A stretch of 64,000 nt of DNA from Frigidibacter oleivorans (GTDB lineage: Bacteria > Pseudomonadota > Alphaproteobacteria > Rhodobacterales > Rhodobacteraceae): NCBI RefSeq assembly GCF_003993775.1, contig NZ_RJRZ01000003.1, positions 124,001 through 188,000 on the forward strand, written 5' to 3'. A model generated the notes under the pieces. The model saw only the letters and a program-made list of their open reading frames with translations, was not told where the DNA came from and made no database searches. Position numbers and translations under genes: made by a program. This document shows positions 1-9,115 of this stretch, one piece after another. Positions within the stretch are counted from its first letter, which is position 1, and each line of letters starts with the position of its first letter.

Positions 1-1343
1 ACCGCGCAGGAGGCGAGCCGCGACATCGGGCTGTCCGACCGCGAGTTGAGGATCACCGGCACCCGCGCCCCCAGCACCAGCCCCGCCCCTTCGGCATGGC
101 TGATGAAGGCCAGCTGCTTGGCCAGCATGTTGCCCGCGTCGAGCCCCGGCACCACCAGGATATTGGCGCGGCCCGCGACGCCGCCCTTCAGCCCCTTGGT
201 CCGCGCGGCGGCCAGGTCCACGGCATTGTCCATCGCCAGCGGGCCCTCGACCAGCCCGCCGCGGATCTGGCCGCGATCGGCCATCTTCGACAACAGCGCC
301 GCGTCGATCGAGGACTGGATGGCGGGATTGACCGTCTCCACCGCCGACAGCACGCCCACGCGCGGCTCCATGTCCAGCGACAGCGCCAGGTCGATGGCGT
401 TCTGGCAGATGTCCACCTTGGTGGCGAGGTCGGGGGCGATGTTGATCGCCGCGTCGGTGACGAGGATCGGTTCCGGCTGGCCCGGCACGTCCATGACGAA
501 GACATGGGTGAAGCGCCGCCCGACCCGCAGGCCGGCGGCCTTGTCCAGCATCGGCTTCAGCAGGTCGTCGGTATGCAGGTGCCCCTTCATCACCGCCGCC
601 GCCCGGCCCTCATGCACCAGCGCGCAGGCCCGTGCCGCCGCCGCCGCATCGCCCGCGATGTCGATCACCTCGATCCCGGCAAGGTCCAGCGCCTCGGCGG
701 CGGCCGCGGCGCGGATCGCCTCTTCCCGGCCGATCAGGATCGGGGTGATGATGCCCTCGCGCGCGGCCAGCATCGCGCCGCCCAGCGAATTGGGATCGTC
801 GGGGCAGACCACCGCGGTGGGCAGCGCCGGCAGCGGGCGGGCGCGGTCCAGCAGCGCCTCGAAATGGCGGTGGCGCTGCACCACCAGCCCCGGCACCTCG
901 ATATCGCTGCGATCGAACTTCACGGTCGGAGCCAGAACCTCGGCCTCGCCGGTGACGATGGCCGCGCCGTCGGCGACCCGGTGGACCGAGGTGGCGAGCC
1001 GCACCACGCCATCGGCCAGCCGTTCCGTCACCTCGACCCGGCAGACGAGTTCCTCGCCCGCATGGGCGCGGTCGTGGAAATCCAGCACCTGCCGGCGATA
1101 GAGCGTCCCCGCCCCCGGCAGCTGCGTCCCCAGCACCGCCGAGATCAGCGAGGCCACGAACATGCCGGGCGCGATGCGTTCCGGCCGGCCGTCGCCGTCC
1201 ACGTCGCTGTCGGGCAGGTGCATCGGGTTGTAGTTCCCCGAGGAGGCCGCGAAGATGTACAGGTCGTCGGGCGTGACCAGCCGGTGCAGCTCGGCATGGT
1301 CGCCGGGCTGCAGCTCGTCATAGGTCCGGTTCACCAGCCGCAT
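1..1343 (-). CDS. Bifunctional MaoC-like / phosphate acetyltransferase, 3' end cut by window
   Basis: The first 447 codons are visible; the C-terminus lies outside the window. Residues 1-145 look like a MaoC hot-dog (enoyl-CoA hydratase) domain and the rest matches the PTA_PTB phosphotransacetylase domain (for example VMKGHLHTDDLL and FVMDVPGQPEPILVTDAAIN), which interconverts acetyl-CoA and acetyl phosphate. The hot-dog motif reads SGNYNPMH where active MaoC hydratases have S-G-D-x-N-P-x-H, so the catalytic Asp is Asn and hydratase activity is doubtful. The ATG shares one base with the stop of the DUF3141 gene (TGATG), so it is the third gene of a fabI-DUF3141-pta operon. In related genomes an acetate kinase follows; that would lie left of the window. 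Confidence 0.9.
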   Translation of the reverse strand, partial: MRLVNRTYDELQPGDHAELHRLVTPDDLYIFAASSGNYNPMHLPDSDVDGDGRPERIAPGMFVASLISAVLGTQLPGAGTLYRRQVLDFHDRAHAGEELVCRVEVTERLADGVVRLATSVHRVADGAAIVTGEAEVLAPTVKFDRSDIEVPGLVVQRHRHFEALLDRARPLPALPTAVVCPDDPNSLGGAMLAAREGIITPILIGREEAIRAAAAAEALDLAGIEVIDIAGDAAAAARACALVHEGRAAAVMKGHLHTDDLLKPMLDKAAGLRVGRRFTHVFVMDVPGQPEPILVTDAAINIAPDLATKVDICQNAIDLALSLDMEPRVGVLSAVETVNPAIQSSIDAALLSKMADRGQIRGGLVEGPLAMDNAVDLAAARTKGLKGGVAGRANILVVPGLDAGNMLAKQLAFISHAEGAGLVLGARVPVILNSRSDSPMSRLASCA

Positions 1344-4021
1344 CAGTTCTGACCCTCTGCCGGGGGGGCGGGGCGGCGGCGCGCAGTGCCCCGCCCCTTG
1401 CCGTTGGTGCCGTTCGCGCCGCCGTTCAGGACCTCGCCGTTCGGGACGTCGCCGTTCGGGACATCATCGCCCGCCCCGGCCGGTGCCGGAACCGCCATTT
1501 CGGGGGCGGTTTCCGGCAGGGGCGCGGGTTCGGTCGCGGGGTCCGACGGTCCGGACGCAGTCTCGGCCGTCCCGGGCGCGGGCGCAACGGCGCCGGTCGT
1601 CGCAGGCCGGTCCGCGGCGGCGGGCGCCTCGGTGCCGTGCAGCGGGTCGTCGGTCACGTCGGCGGTCAGCGGCGGCAGGCCCAGCACCTCGCGGAAGCGC
1701 TGCAGCATGGCCAGCGTCCGGGGCGACATCTCCTCGATCTCGCCGGGGATGTATTGCACCACCTGCAGCGCCAGTTCGCGGTCCGCCGGGTCGGGCAGCA
1801 GGGCGGGCAGCGTCTCGATCGCGCGGTCGGGTTCATAGGTGGCGATCAGCGTCTGCTGGTGGATGATCATCGCCCGCCGTTCCGCCCCGAGCGAGCGGAA
1901 GGGTTCGTCCTGGGTCAGCACCCGGCTGGACCGTTCCAGCCGGTCGCGCCGCACCTGCCCGCGGTTTTCGGCCAGCAGCACCAGCATCCGGATCACCGCC
2001 TCGGGGAAGCCGCCCTGTTCGATGGCGAACAGCGCCTGCGCCACCTCGGGCAGGCCGCGCAGCTCGCCCAGGCTCTTCAGCGTGCGCCGCGCCTCATGCG
2101 TGCGGCCGAAGGCGCGGGCCCAGGGCGTGCCCCAGACCGAATGGAAGATCAGCTCGTAGCTCATGTCGCGGCTGTCGCGCCAGAAGTCGATGACCTGTTC
2201 CGTCGCCTGCACCCACAGCGCCTCGGCCGCGAGGAAGGGATTGTCGGCCGCGGCCCTGGCGCGGTTCTCGCGCAGGGTGGCCGCCGCCGTCTCGACGGTC
2301 TTCATCGCCGGGTTGCGCGAGGACATCAGCGCCCGGCTCAGCCGTTGCGGATGCAGCGCGCGCGACATCTCGGCGGCGGTGTTGGTGACGGCGGCACGGA
2401 TGAAGGGGCGCACCATCGCGTCATACATCTGCGCCTGCACCTCGGCGGCGCGGGCCACCGCGGCGAAGGGCCGTTCGTCATGATGCCCGTCGTCCAGCAG
2501 GGCCAGATCGGCCAGCGTCCGTTCTGCGAAGCCCACGGTGAAATGCTTGCGGCCGTCCTTTTCGGTGATGTCCTCGATCCGCATCTCGTACAGGCCCGGG
2601 GCCAGCGCCTCGATCGTCTTCAGGGTCGAGGCGACCTCGGAATGTTCCTTGTTGGCGATCTGCGAGGACACGAAGATGCCGAGGTGGCCGACCTGTTCGT
2701 GCACCATGTAGACGATGCGCTGGCCGCGGATGCGGATCTCGTTCACATCGGCATAGGTTTCCGCGATCCAGTTCAGCGCCTGCTGCGGCGGGGTGATGTT
2801 GTCGCCGTGGCTGGCGAAGACGATGATCGGCGCGCGGATCGTCTTCAGGTCCACCGGGCGGCCCGGCTCGATCCGGGCCTCGTTCTTCACCAGCCGGTTG
2901 CCGACGAAGAGCTGTTCGACGATCCAGCGGATCTCGGCCTCGGTCAGCAGGAAGAAGCCGCCCCACCATTTCTCGAACTCGAGGAAGGTGGCGTCGCCCT
3001 TGTCCACATCGCGGAAGAGGTCGGTGTATTTGCGGAACAGGGTCCGGCCGGGGTTCAGCAGCTCGAAGTTCTGCACCAGATGCGCGCCGTCGAAGATGCC
3101 GCCGCCGAGATCCGACAGGAACATCGGGATCCAGGTCCCGCCGAGCACGCCCGCATTGTAGCGCATCGGGTTTTCGCCGACCTTGCCCGACCAGGGCGCG
3201 ACCGGGGCGCCGTTGACGACGACCGGCCCGGTCAGGTCCGGGTTGGTCGCGGCGAGGAGCAGCGTCGCCCATCCGCCCTGGCAGTTGCCGATGACCACCG
3301 GCCGCGAGGCCTGCGGATGGCGGCGCATCACCTCGCGCACGAAGGCGGCCTCGGCCCGGGTGACATAGGACAGGAACTGCCCGGGTTCCGGTTCGCGGCG
3401 GAACGAGACGAAATAGACCTGATGGCCCTCGCGCAGCGCCACGCCCACCTGGCTGTCGGTCTTGAAGCCGCCGATGCCGGGCCCGTGGCCGGCGCGCGGG
3501 TCGATGATGATATAGGGGCGGCGCGTGTCGTCGATGGTCACGCCTTCGGGCGGCAGGATGCGCAGCAGCACATAGTTCGACGGGAAGGGCAGGTCGCGCC
3601 CGTCCATCACCACCTCGTAGTCGTAGACCAGCACCGGCGGGCAGCCCGCGGCCTCGTGTTCCAGGAAGATGTCGCCGCGCTTGCGCAGCACGTCGGTGGC
3701 CAGCACCATGCGTTCGGCGGCGTCGCGCAGGTATTCGGACCAGGCCTGCGGCAGCCCGCCCTCGCCCTGCACCCGGCGCAGCGCCGCGACCAGCGCCTCG
3801 GCCCGTTCGACGACCTCGTGCGCGCGCTGCGAATGCACCTCGGTGATGCGCTGCGCATGGCGCGAGGCGGCGGTGGTCAGGATGCCCGAGGTGGCGGCGC
3901 CGGCCTCGAGTTCCGCCTCCGCCGCCTGCATCACCCGGCGCAGACCGTCCAGCAGGTCCGCCTCGGGCCGGGGCACCGAAGGCTGGGCCGCGGGGTCGAA
4001 GAGTTCGAAGACATTGGCCAT
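1343..4021 (-). CDS. DUF3141 family protein, PHA-synthase-like alpha/beta hydrolase
   Basis: An 892-residue protein of the DUF3141 family, resembling class-III-type PHA synthases in its middle. A lipase-box-like GNCQGG near residue 245 supplies a Cys nucleophile; HGDNITPP near 406 and VGHLGIF near 447 supply plausible Asp and His partners, so a Cys-Asp-His triad is intact. A long helical N-terminus (about 1-120) precedes it. The C-terminal 100 residues are Ala/Pro/Gly-rich and contain three 5-residue repeats ([15 protein letters not shown]). Function is not established; acyl-CoA or polyhydroxyalkanoate chemistry is inferred from the fold and from the flanking fabI and phosphotransacetylase. 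It starts 9 bases after the fabI stop and overlaps pta by one base. Confidence 0.88.
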   Translation of the reverse strand: MANVFELFDPAAQPSVPRPEADLLDGLRRVMQAAEAELEAGAATSGILTTAASRHAQRITEVHSQRAHEVVERAEALVAALRRVQGEGGLPQAWSEYLRDAAERMVLATDVLRKRGDIFLEHEAAGCPPVLVYDYEVVMDGRDLPFPSNYVLLRILPPEGVTIDDTRRPYIIIDPRAGHGPGIGGFKTDSQVGVALREGHQVYFVSFRREPEPGQFLSYVTRAEAAFVREVMRRHPQASRPVVIGNCQGGWATLLLAATNPDLTGPVVVNGAPVAPWSGKVGENPMRYNAGVLGGTWIPMFLSDLGGGIFDGAHLVQNFELLNPGRTLFRKYTDLFRDVDKGDATFLEFEKWWGGFFLLTEAEIRWIVEQLFVGNRLVKNEARIEPGRPVDLKTIRAPIIVFASHGDNITPPQQALNWIAETYADVNEIRIRGQRIVYMVHEQVGHLGIFVSSQIANKEHSEVASTLKTIEALAPGLYEMRIEDITEKDGRKHFTVGFAERTLADLALLDDGHHDERPFAAVARAAEVQAQMYDAMVRPFIRAAVTNTAAEMSRALHPQRLSRALMSSRNPAMKTVETAAATLRENRARAAADNPFLAAEALWVQATEQVIDFWRDSRDMSYELIFHSVWGTPWARAFGRTHEARRTLKSLGELRGLPEVAQALFAIEQGGFPEAVIRMLVLLAENRGQVRRDRLERSSRVLTQDEPFRSLGAERRAMIIHQQTLIATYEPDRAIETLPALLPDPADRELALQVVQYIPGEIEEMSPRTLAMLQRFREVLGLPPLTADVTDDPLHGTEAPAAADRPATTGAVAPAPGTAETASGPSDPATEPAPLPETAPEMAVPAPAGAGDDVPNGDVPNGEVLNGGANGTNGKGRGTARRRPAPPAEGQN
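1421..1465 (-). repeat. Three tandem 15-bp units, in frame
   Basis: Three consecutive 15-bp units (GCCGTTCRGGACNTC on the plus strand, two differences between units) lie in the 3' part of the DUF3141 gene. They encode [15 protein letters not shown], so gain or loss of a unit keeps the frame. Confidence 0.85.
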
Positions 4022-4030
4022 GGCGATACC

Positions 4031-4795
4031 TCAGGCAGTGATGGAAAAGCCGCCGTCGATGTCGTGCACACCGCCGGTCAGGTTGCGCGCCTCGGGCGCG
4101 GCGAGGAAGGCGGCCATCGCGCCAACATCCTCGATCGTGGCAAGCTGGTGGGTGGGGGCGCGGTCGGTCGCCGCCGCCAGCAGCTCGTCGAAATGGTCGA
4201 TGCCGCTGGCGGCGCGGGTGGCCAGCGGCCCCGGCGACAGCGCATGGACGCGGATCCCCGCCTCGCCCAGTTCGGCGGCGGCATAGCGCACGGCGCTTTC
4301 CAGCGCCGCCTTCACCGGACCCATGATGTTGTAGTGGCGCACGACCCGCGACGAGCCGAAGAAGCTGACCGACAGGCAGCAGCCGCCCTGCGGCATCAGC
4401 GGCTCGGCCAGCCGGATCATCCGCAGGAAGGAATGGACCGAGATGTCCATCGCCTGCGCGAAGCCCTCGGCCGAACAATCGACAACCCGGCCATGCAGGT
4501 CGGCCTTCGGCGCGAAGGCGATGGAATGGACCAGCGTGTCGAGCCGGCCCCAGCGGCTGGCGATCTCGTCGAACACGGCCTCGGTCGCGCCCGGCTGCGA
4601 GACGTCCAGCGGCAGCGCGATCTCTGCCCCCAGCTGCTCGGCCAGCGGACGCACATGTGGCTCGGCCCGGGCGTTCAGCCATGTGACCGCCAGATCCGCC
4701 CCCTGGGCGCGCAAGGCCCGCGCGATCCCCCAGGCGATCGACTGGTCGTTGGCGATGCCGACCACCAGCGCCTTTTGCCCCTGCAACGAGAACAT
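4031..4795 (-). CDS. fabI: Enoyl-ACP reductase, FabI type (divergent)
   Basis: A 254-residue SDR protein. It has the FabI nucleotide-binding start (VVGIANDQSIAWGIA), the SIAFAPK segment and the FabI-type active site HYNIMGPVK (Tyr155, Lys162). It would reduce enoyl-ACP (or enoyl-CoA) with NAD(P)H in fatty-acid elongation. The second conserved Tyr, ten residues before the catalytic one (Tyr146 of E. coli FabI), is Phe145 here. It leads an operon with DUF3141 and MaoC-PTA, an arrangement typical of a second FabI paralogue rather than the main one, so its substrate may be an acyl-CoA intermediate. I chose the ATG at 4795 because homology begins there; longer frames upstream show no FabI sequence. 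Confidence 0.88.
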   Translation of the reverse strand: MFSLQGQKALVVGIANDQSIAWGIARALRAQGADLAVTWLNARAEPHVRPLAEQLGAEIALPLDVSQPGATEAVFDEIASRWGRLDTLVHSIAFAPKADLHGRVVDCSAEGFAQAMDISVHSFLRMIRLAEPLMPQGGCCLSVSFFGSSRVVRHYNIMGPVKAALESAVRYAAAELGEAGIRVHALSPGPLATRAASGIDHFDELLAAATDRAPTHQLATIEDVGAMAAFLAAPEARNLTGGVHDIDGGFSITA

Positions 4796-5355
4796 CCTAC
4801 CCCCGCACCATCCGCGACCGTCGAGGCCGCAACCGACCCGGCCACTCCGCCGCCCGGCGACCCGTGGCCTGCCATTCCCGTCCATTCTGCGCCACCGATT
4901 GTTGTGTTCTTGTGTCAGTCGCCCGGCAGAGCCGGCCTTCGGCGGACCATTTCGCATCTGCGGCATGCCGCGCCCGCCACGCGCCACCCGGACGGGCACG
5001 ATTCGCGGCTCGATTCGCCGCGGCGCACTCCTTCGGCCGCCGAATCGCCGCACCGGCGCGGGAATCGCGGTTCCCCCGCAGCCCAGCGGACAGGCGCGGG
5101 CCGGCGCAGGGCGGTGAACGTTTATGCGCCGGGGGAAAGCGGCCTTGCGGCCCCTGCCCCGCACCGCGGCCCCGGCGGCGGCGCCAAGGTCGCTTTGCGC
5201 GCCGCGATTGCCGTTTCCCGGCGCGCCGCCCCGCCCGCGAAAGCGACGCCGGCCGCCCCGGCGCCGCATCCGAAAGCATCTGTTGAAATGCCGGGGGCGA
5301 TTTGCTTTCGTCAGGACAACGGGACCAACGACAAAAGAACCAGGGGAGCCCCGAT
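4796..5355. other. Divergent intergenic region between fabI and the ABC transporter
   Basis: These 560 bases lie between two divergent operons and must hold both promoters. I see no convincing gene; open frames here are GC-driven and lack recognisable protein sequence. A weak candidate -35 (TTGAAA, 5283-5288) for the transporter has no good -10. The short tract around 4905-4920 (ATTGTTGTGTTCTTGTG) is the least GC-rich part and may belong to the fabI promoter. No terminator or riboswitch was recognised. Confidence 0.5.
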
Positions 5356-6471
5356 TTGACCGCACAACCGGCCGCAGCATCCGCTGACGGCGCCTTTGTC
5401 GAATTCGACAGGGTGCAGAAAAGCTATGACGGCGAGACGCTCGTCGTGAAGGATCTGAACCTGCAGATCGGCAAGGGCGAGTTCCTGACGATGCTCGGCC
5501 CCTCGGGTTCGGGCAAGACCACCTGCCTGATGATGCTCGCGGGGTTCGAGACGGCGACGCATGGCGAGATCCGGCTGGGCGGGCGGCCGATCAACTCGGT
5601 GCCCCCCCACAAGCGCGGCATCGGCATGGTGTTCCAGAACTACGCGCTGTTCCCCCACATGTCGGTGGCCGAAAACCTGGCCTTCCCGCTGGAGGTGCGC
5701 GGCCTCGGCAAGGCCGAGCGCGAGGCCAAGATCCTGCGCGCGCTCGACATGGTGCAGATGGGCCGCTTCGCCAGCCGCCGCCCCAGCCAGCTGTCGGGCG
5801 GCCAGCAGCAGCGGATCGCGCTGGCCCGGGCGCTGGTCTTCGACCCGGAACTGGTACTGATGGACGAACCGCTGGGCGCGCTGGACAAGCAGCTGCGCGA
5901 ACACATGCAGTTCGAGATCAAGCGCCTGCACGACCAGCTGGGCATCACCGTGGTCTATGTCACCCATGACCAGGGCGAGGCGCTGACCATGTCGGACCGG
6001 GTGGCGGTGTTCAACGACGGCCGCATCCAGCAGCTGGCACCGCCGGCCGAGCTGTACGAGCGGCCGAAGAACAGCTTCGTCGCCCAGTTCATCGGCGAGA
6101 ACAACAAGCTGCCCGGCACCGTCGAGGAATTCGGCGAGGATCGCGCGGTGGTGCGGCTGGCCTCGGGCGAGGTCATCGACGCGACGCCCGTCAACATCCG
6201 CAGCAAGGGCCAGCAGACGCTGGTCTCGATCCGCCCGGAACGGGTGGAGTTCAAGCCCGAGATGATGCCCGCGGGCGCCCATACGCTCGATGCCGAGGTG
6301 GTCGAGGTCATCTACATGGGCGACATCTTCCGCACCCGGCTCAAGGTGGCCGGCAGCGACGATTTCGTGATGAAATGCCGCAACACGCTGGGCCAGACCC
6401 GGCTGGTGCCGGGCCAGCATGTGCGCATCGGCTGGCACCCGCAGGACGCGCGGGCGCTGGACCCGCTGTAA
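5356..6471 (+). CDS. ABC transporter ATPase, PotA/spermidine-putrescine type
   Basis: The 371-residue ATPase energises the importer encoded by the next three genes. Walker A GPSGSGKT, signature LSGGQQQR, Walker B LVLMDEP and the switch His in THDQ are all present, and a TOBE-type domain follows (about 280-370). I chose the TTG at 5356: AGGGGAG lies 7 bases upstream, and the ATG at 5302 has no good ribosome site and adds 18 residues without homology. The family fits polyamine or related cations; the substrate cannot be fixed from sequence. Confidence 0.92.
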   Translation: MTAQPAAASADGAFVEFDRVQKSYDGETLVVKDLNLQIGKGEFLTMLGPSGSGKTTCLMMLAGFETATHGEIRLGGRPINSVPPHKRGIGMVFQNYALFPHMSVAENLAFPLEVRGLGKAEREAKILRALDMVQMGRFASRRPSQLSGGQQQRIALARALVFDPELVLMDEPLGALDKQLREHMQFEIKRLHDQLGITVVYVTHDQGEALTMSDRVAVFNDGRIQQLAPPAELYERPKNSFVAQFIGENNKLPGTVEEFGEDRAVVRLASGEVIDATPVNIRSKGQQTLVSIRPERVEFKPEMMPAGAHTLDAEVVEVIYMGDIFRTRLKVAGSDDFVMKCRNTLGQTRLVPGQHVRIGWHPQDARALDPL

Positions 6472-6556
6472 CAGGCGCGGCCCCAGGGGCAGGCGCGACG
6501 GACAACCGCGGAAAAAACGCGGACTCAAGACGACAGATCCAACCGGGAGTGATCCA

Positions 6557-7627
6557 ATGAAGAAACTTCTCATCCTGTCCACCGCCCTGACCGGGCTGGC
6601 GGCCACCGCGCAGGCGGATATCACCGTCCTGTCCTGGGGCGGCGCCTACGAGAAGAGCCAGGTCGAGGCCTATAACAAACCCTTCACCGCCGAGACGGGC
6701 ATCGCCATCAACATGACCGCCGCCGACAACCCCGCCACGCCGATCAAGGCGCAGGTCGAGGCCGGCAACGTCACCGTCGACGTGGCCGATGTGGAATATG
6801 CCGATGCGATCCGGCTGTGCGACGAGGGTCTGCTGGAAGAGATCGACCCCGCGATCCTGCCCGCCGCGCCCGACGGCACCCCCGCGACCGAGGATTTCCT
6901 GCCGGGCGCGCTGACCGACTGTGCCGTGGCCTCGATCGTGTTCTCGACGGTCTTCGCCTATGACGCATCGAAATTCCCCGACGCGCCGCCCGCCACCATC
7001 GCGGATTTCTTCGACACCGAGAAATTCCCCGGCAAGCGCGGCATGCGCAAGGGCGCGAAGGTCAACCTCGAGATGGCGCTGATGGCCGATGGCGTGCCGG
7101 CGGACGAGGTCTATGCGATGCTGGAAACCGACGAGGGCATCGACCGCGCCTTCGCCAAGCTCGACACGATCAAGAACGACGTGGTCTGGTGGGAGGCCGG
7201 CGCGCAGCCGCCGCAGCTGCTGGCCGATGGCGAGGTGGCGATGACCACCGCCTATAACGGCCGGATCTTCGCCGCCGCCGTGGCCGAGAGCAAACCCTTC
7301 GAGGTGGTCTGGGACGGTCAGGTCTATGAATACGACCTGTTCGTGATCCCGAAGGGCGCGCCGAACCTCGACGAGGCGCTGGAATACGTGAAATTCGCGA
7401 CCGACACCCAGCGTCTGGCCGATCAGGCCAAGTGGATCAGCTACGGTCCGGCGCGCAAATCCTCGGGCCCGCTCGTCGGCCTCTACGAGGACGGCAAGAC
7501 CGAGATGGCGCCGCATATGCCCACCTCGGCCGAGAACCTGACCAATGCCCTGCCCTCCTCCTACGAATTCTGGGTGGACCGGGATTCGGAGCTGAACGAG
7601 CGCTTCAACGCCTGGCTCGCCGGCTGA
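6557..7627 (+). CDS. Periplasmic solute-binding protein, PotD/PotF-like
   Basis: The 356-residue protein begins with a clear signal peptide (MKKLLILSTALTGLAATAQA, cleavage before DITVLSWGG), and the mature part matches polyamine-type extracellular binding proteins (VLSWGGAYEKSQVEAY; late motif EALEYVKFATD). It would capture the substrate in the periplasm and deliver it to the two permeases encoded downstream. GGGAG sits 8 bases before the ATG. A long hairpin directly follows the stop codon, consistent with higher expression of the binding protein than of the permeases. In Rhodobacteraceae many such proteins serve putrescine or spermidine, but other amines are possible. Confidence 0.92.
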   Translation: MKKLLILSTALTGLAATAQADITVLSWGGAYEKSQVEAYNKPFTAETGIAINMTAADNPATPIKAQVEAGNVTVDVADVEYADAIRLCDEGLLEEIDPAILPAAPDGTPATEDFLPGALTDCAVASIVFSTVFAYDASKFPDAPPATIADFFDTEKFPGKRGMRKGAKVNLEMALMADGVPADEVYAMLETDEGIDRAFAKLDTIKNDVVWWEAGAQPPQLLADGEVAMTTAYNGRIFAAAVAESKPFEVVWDGQVYEYDLFVIPKGAPNLDEALEYVKFATDTQRLADQAKWISYGPARKSSGPLVGLYEDGKTEMAPHMPTSAENLTNALPSSYEFWVDRDSELNERFNAWLAG

Positions 7628-7638
7628 TCCGCGCCACC

Positions 7639-7682
7639 GGCGCCGCCCGCCCCTGCCCCGCAACGGACGGGCGGGCGGCGCC
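7639..7682 (+). promoter_or_regulatory. Intercistronic hairpin after the binding-protein gene
   Basis: A perfect 14-bp stem (GGCGCCGCCCGCCC at 7639-7652 with its complement at 7669-7682) encloses a 16-base loop. No U-tract follows, so it is unlikely to be a simple terminator. Its place just after the binding-protein stop resembles hairpins that protect the upstream mRNA and allow differential expression in ABC operons; that role is inferred. Confidence 0.7.
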
Positions 7683-7712
7683 CCCTCTTCGCGACCCGAA
7701 CGGCAGGACCAG

Positions 7713-9011
7713 ATGGCCGACATCACCGCTGACATCGCCCCCGGCCCGACCGCCGGCAGTTCCGACCCCGCCGCCGGCCGTCTGACCACGGCCGACGGCC
7801 AGCCGCTGGCCCGGGCGCTGGCGCGGGCGCAGGCGCGGTCTCGACGACGGGCGCTGCTGCTGGTGGCGCCGCTGCTGCTGTTCGTGCTGATCACCTTCGT
7901 GGTGCCGATCGGGCAGATGCTGTACCGGTCGGTGCACAACGACGCCTTCGCCCGCAACATGCCGAACCTCGCCATCTGGTTCGCCGACCATCCGGCCGGG
8001 ACCGAACCCGACGAGGCCGCCTTCGCGGCGCTGGCCGCCGACCTGCAGAAGGCCCGCGCCGACAAGACGGCGGGCGAGGTCGGCACGCGGATCAACTATG
8101 AAATCTCCGGCACCCGCTCGCTCTTCACCTCCTCGGCCCGCAATGCCGACGACCTGCAGCCGCCCTATCGCGAGTCGGTGCTCGCCCTAGACGAGGACTG
8201 GGGCGACCCGCGGCTGTGGCAGGTGATGCGCGGCGCCTCCACGGCCTATACCGCCAGCTTCTACCTCGCCGCGCTGGACCTGACCCGCGACGAGACCGGC
8301 GCCATCGCCCGGGTCGAGGAAAACCGCCGCGTCTATGTCCGGCTCTTCGTCAAGACGCTCGCGCTGTCGGCGCTGATCACTGGCATCTGCCTGATGCTGG
8401 GCTTTCCGGTGGCGCATCTGCTGGCGGTGCTGCCGCTGGCGCGGTCGAACCTGCTGATGATCCTCGTGCTGCTGCCGTTCTGGACCTCGCTGCTGGTGCG
8501 CACGACCAGCTGGATGGTGCTGCTGCAGGAACAGGGCGTCATCAACAACATGCTGGTGGCGGGCGGCGTCATCGACGACGGCAGCCGCATCCGGATGATG
8601 TACAACCAGGCCGGCACGATCATCGCCATGGTGCATATCCTGCTGCCCTTCATGATCCTGCCGCTCTATTCGGTGATGCGGCCGATCAATCCCAGCTATG
8701 TCCGCGCCGCCCGCAGCCTGGGCGCCACCAGCTGGACCGCCTTCCGCAGGGTCTACCTGCCGCAGACCCTGCCGGGGATCGGGGCGGGCTCGCTGCTCGT
8801 CTTCATCCTCGCGGTGGGCTACTACATCACCCCCGCGCTGGTCGGCGGCGCCAGCGGGCAGCTGATTTCCAACCTCATCGCCTATCACATGCAGGACAGC
8901 CTGAACTGGTCGATGGCCGCGGCGCTGGCGGCGATCCTGCTGGCCATCGTGCTGATGCTCTACTGGCTCTACGACCGGCTGATCGGCATCGACAACATGA
9001 AGCTGGGCTAA
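7713..9011 (+). CDS. ABC transporter permease, PotB/PotH-like
   Basis: The 432-residue inner-membrane permease has a cytoplasmic N-terminus, a first membrane helix at about 47-65, then an unusually long periplasmic segment (about 70-205) before the remaining helices. The ABC-contacting EAA-like loop reads AARSLGATSWTAFRRVYLP. It pairs with the second permease to form the transport channel. The long loop after the first helix is seen in a subset of this family and accounts for the size above the usual 280-300 residues. The ATG at 7713 follows a modest GGACC site. Confidence 0.9.
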   Translation: MADITADIAPGPTAGSSDPAAGRLTTADGQPLARALARAQARSRRRALLLVAPLLLFVLITFVVPIGQMLYRSVHNDAFARNMPNLAIWFADHPAGTEPDEAAFAALAADLQKARADKTAGEVGTRINYEISGTRSLFTSSARNADDLQPPYRESVLALDEDWGDPRLWQVMRGASTAYTASFYLAALDLTRDETGAIARVEENRRVYVRLFVKTLALSALITGICLMLGFPVAHLLAVLPLARSNLLMILVLLPFWTSLLVRTTSWMVLLQEQGVINNMLVAGGVIDDGSRIRMMYNQAGTIIAMVHILLPFMILPLYSVMRPINPSYVRAARSLGATSWTAFRRVYLPQTLPGIGAGSLLVFILAVGYYITPALVGGASGQLISNLIAYHMQDSLNWSMAAALAAILLAIVLMLYWLYDRLIGIDNMKLG

Positions 9012-9040
9012 GGTTCTGCCGGGGCGCGCGCGGCCCGCCG

Positions 9041-9092
9041 CCCCCCTGCAGCTGACCGAAATATCCCGGGGGTCCGGGGGCAGCGCCCCCGG
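9041..9092 (+). repeat. Dispersed intergenic hairpin repeat, copy 1
   Basis: This GC-rich element combines CTGCAGCTGACC, an AAATATCCCGGGGG core and a hairpin with an 8-bp perfect stem and 3-base loop (CCGGGGGC-AGC-GCCCCCGG, 9074-9092). A near-identical copy in opposite orientation lies at 53836-53884 and a diverged one at 60400-60452. It sits between the two permease genes and may shape the mRNA there. Confidence 0.8.
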
Positions 9093-9115
9093 CCGCCGGC
9101 CAAGGGAGACGACGA

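Noticed and set aside
5283-5311. TTGAAA with TTTCGT as a promoter of the ABC transporter
   Set aside because: The -10 matches only three of six positions, so I list it only as a weak candidate in the gap entry.
1637-5359. A 1240-codon open frame on the plus strand opposite DUF3141 and fabI
   Set aside because: It is antisense to clearly coding sequence, rich in Arg, His, Gly and Gln as GC-driven shadow frames are, and has no recognisable domain.
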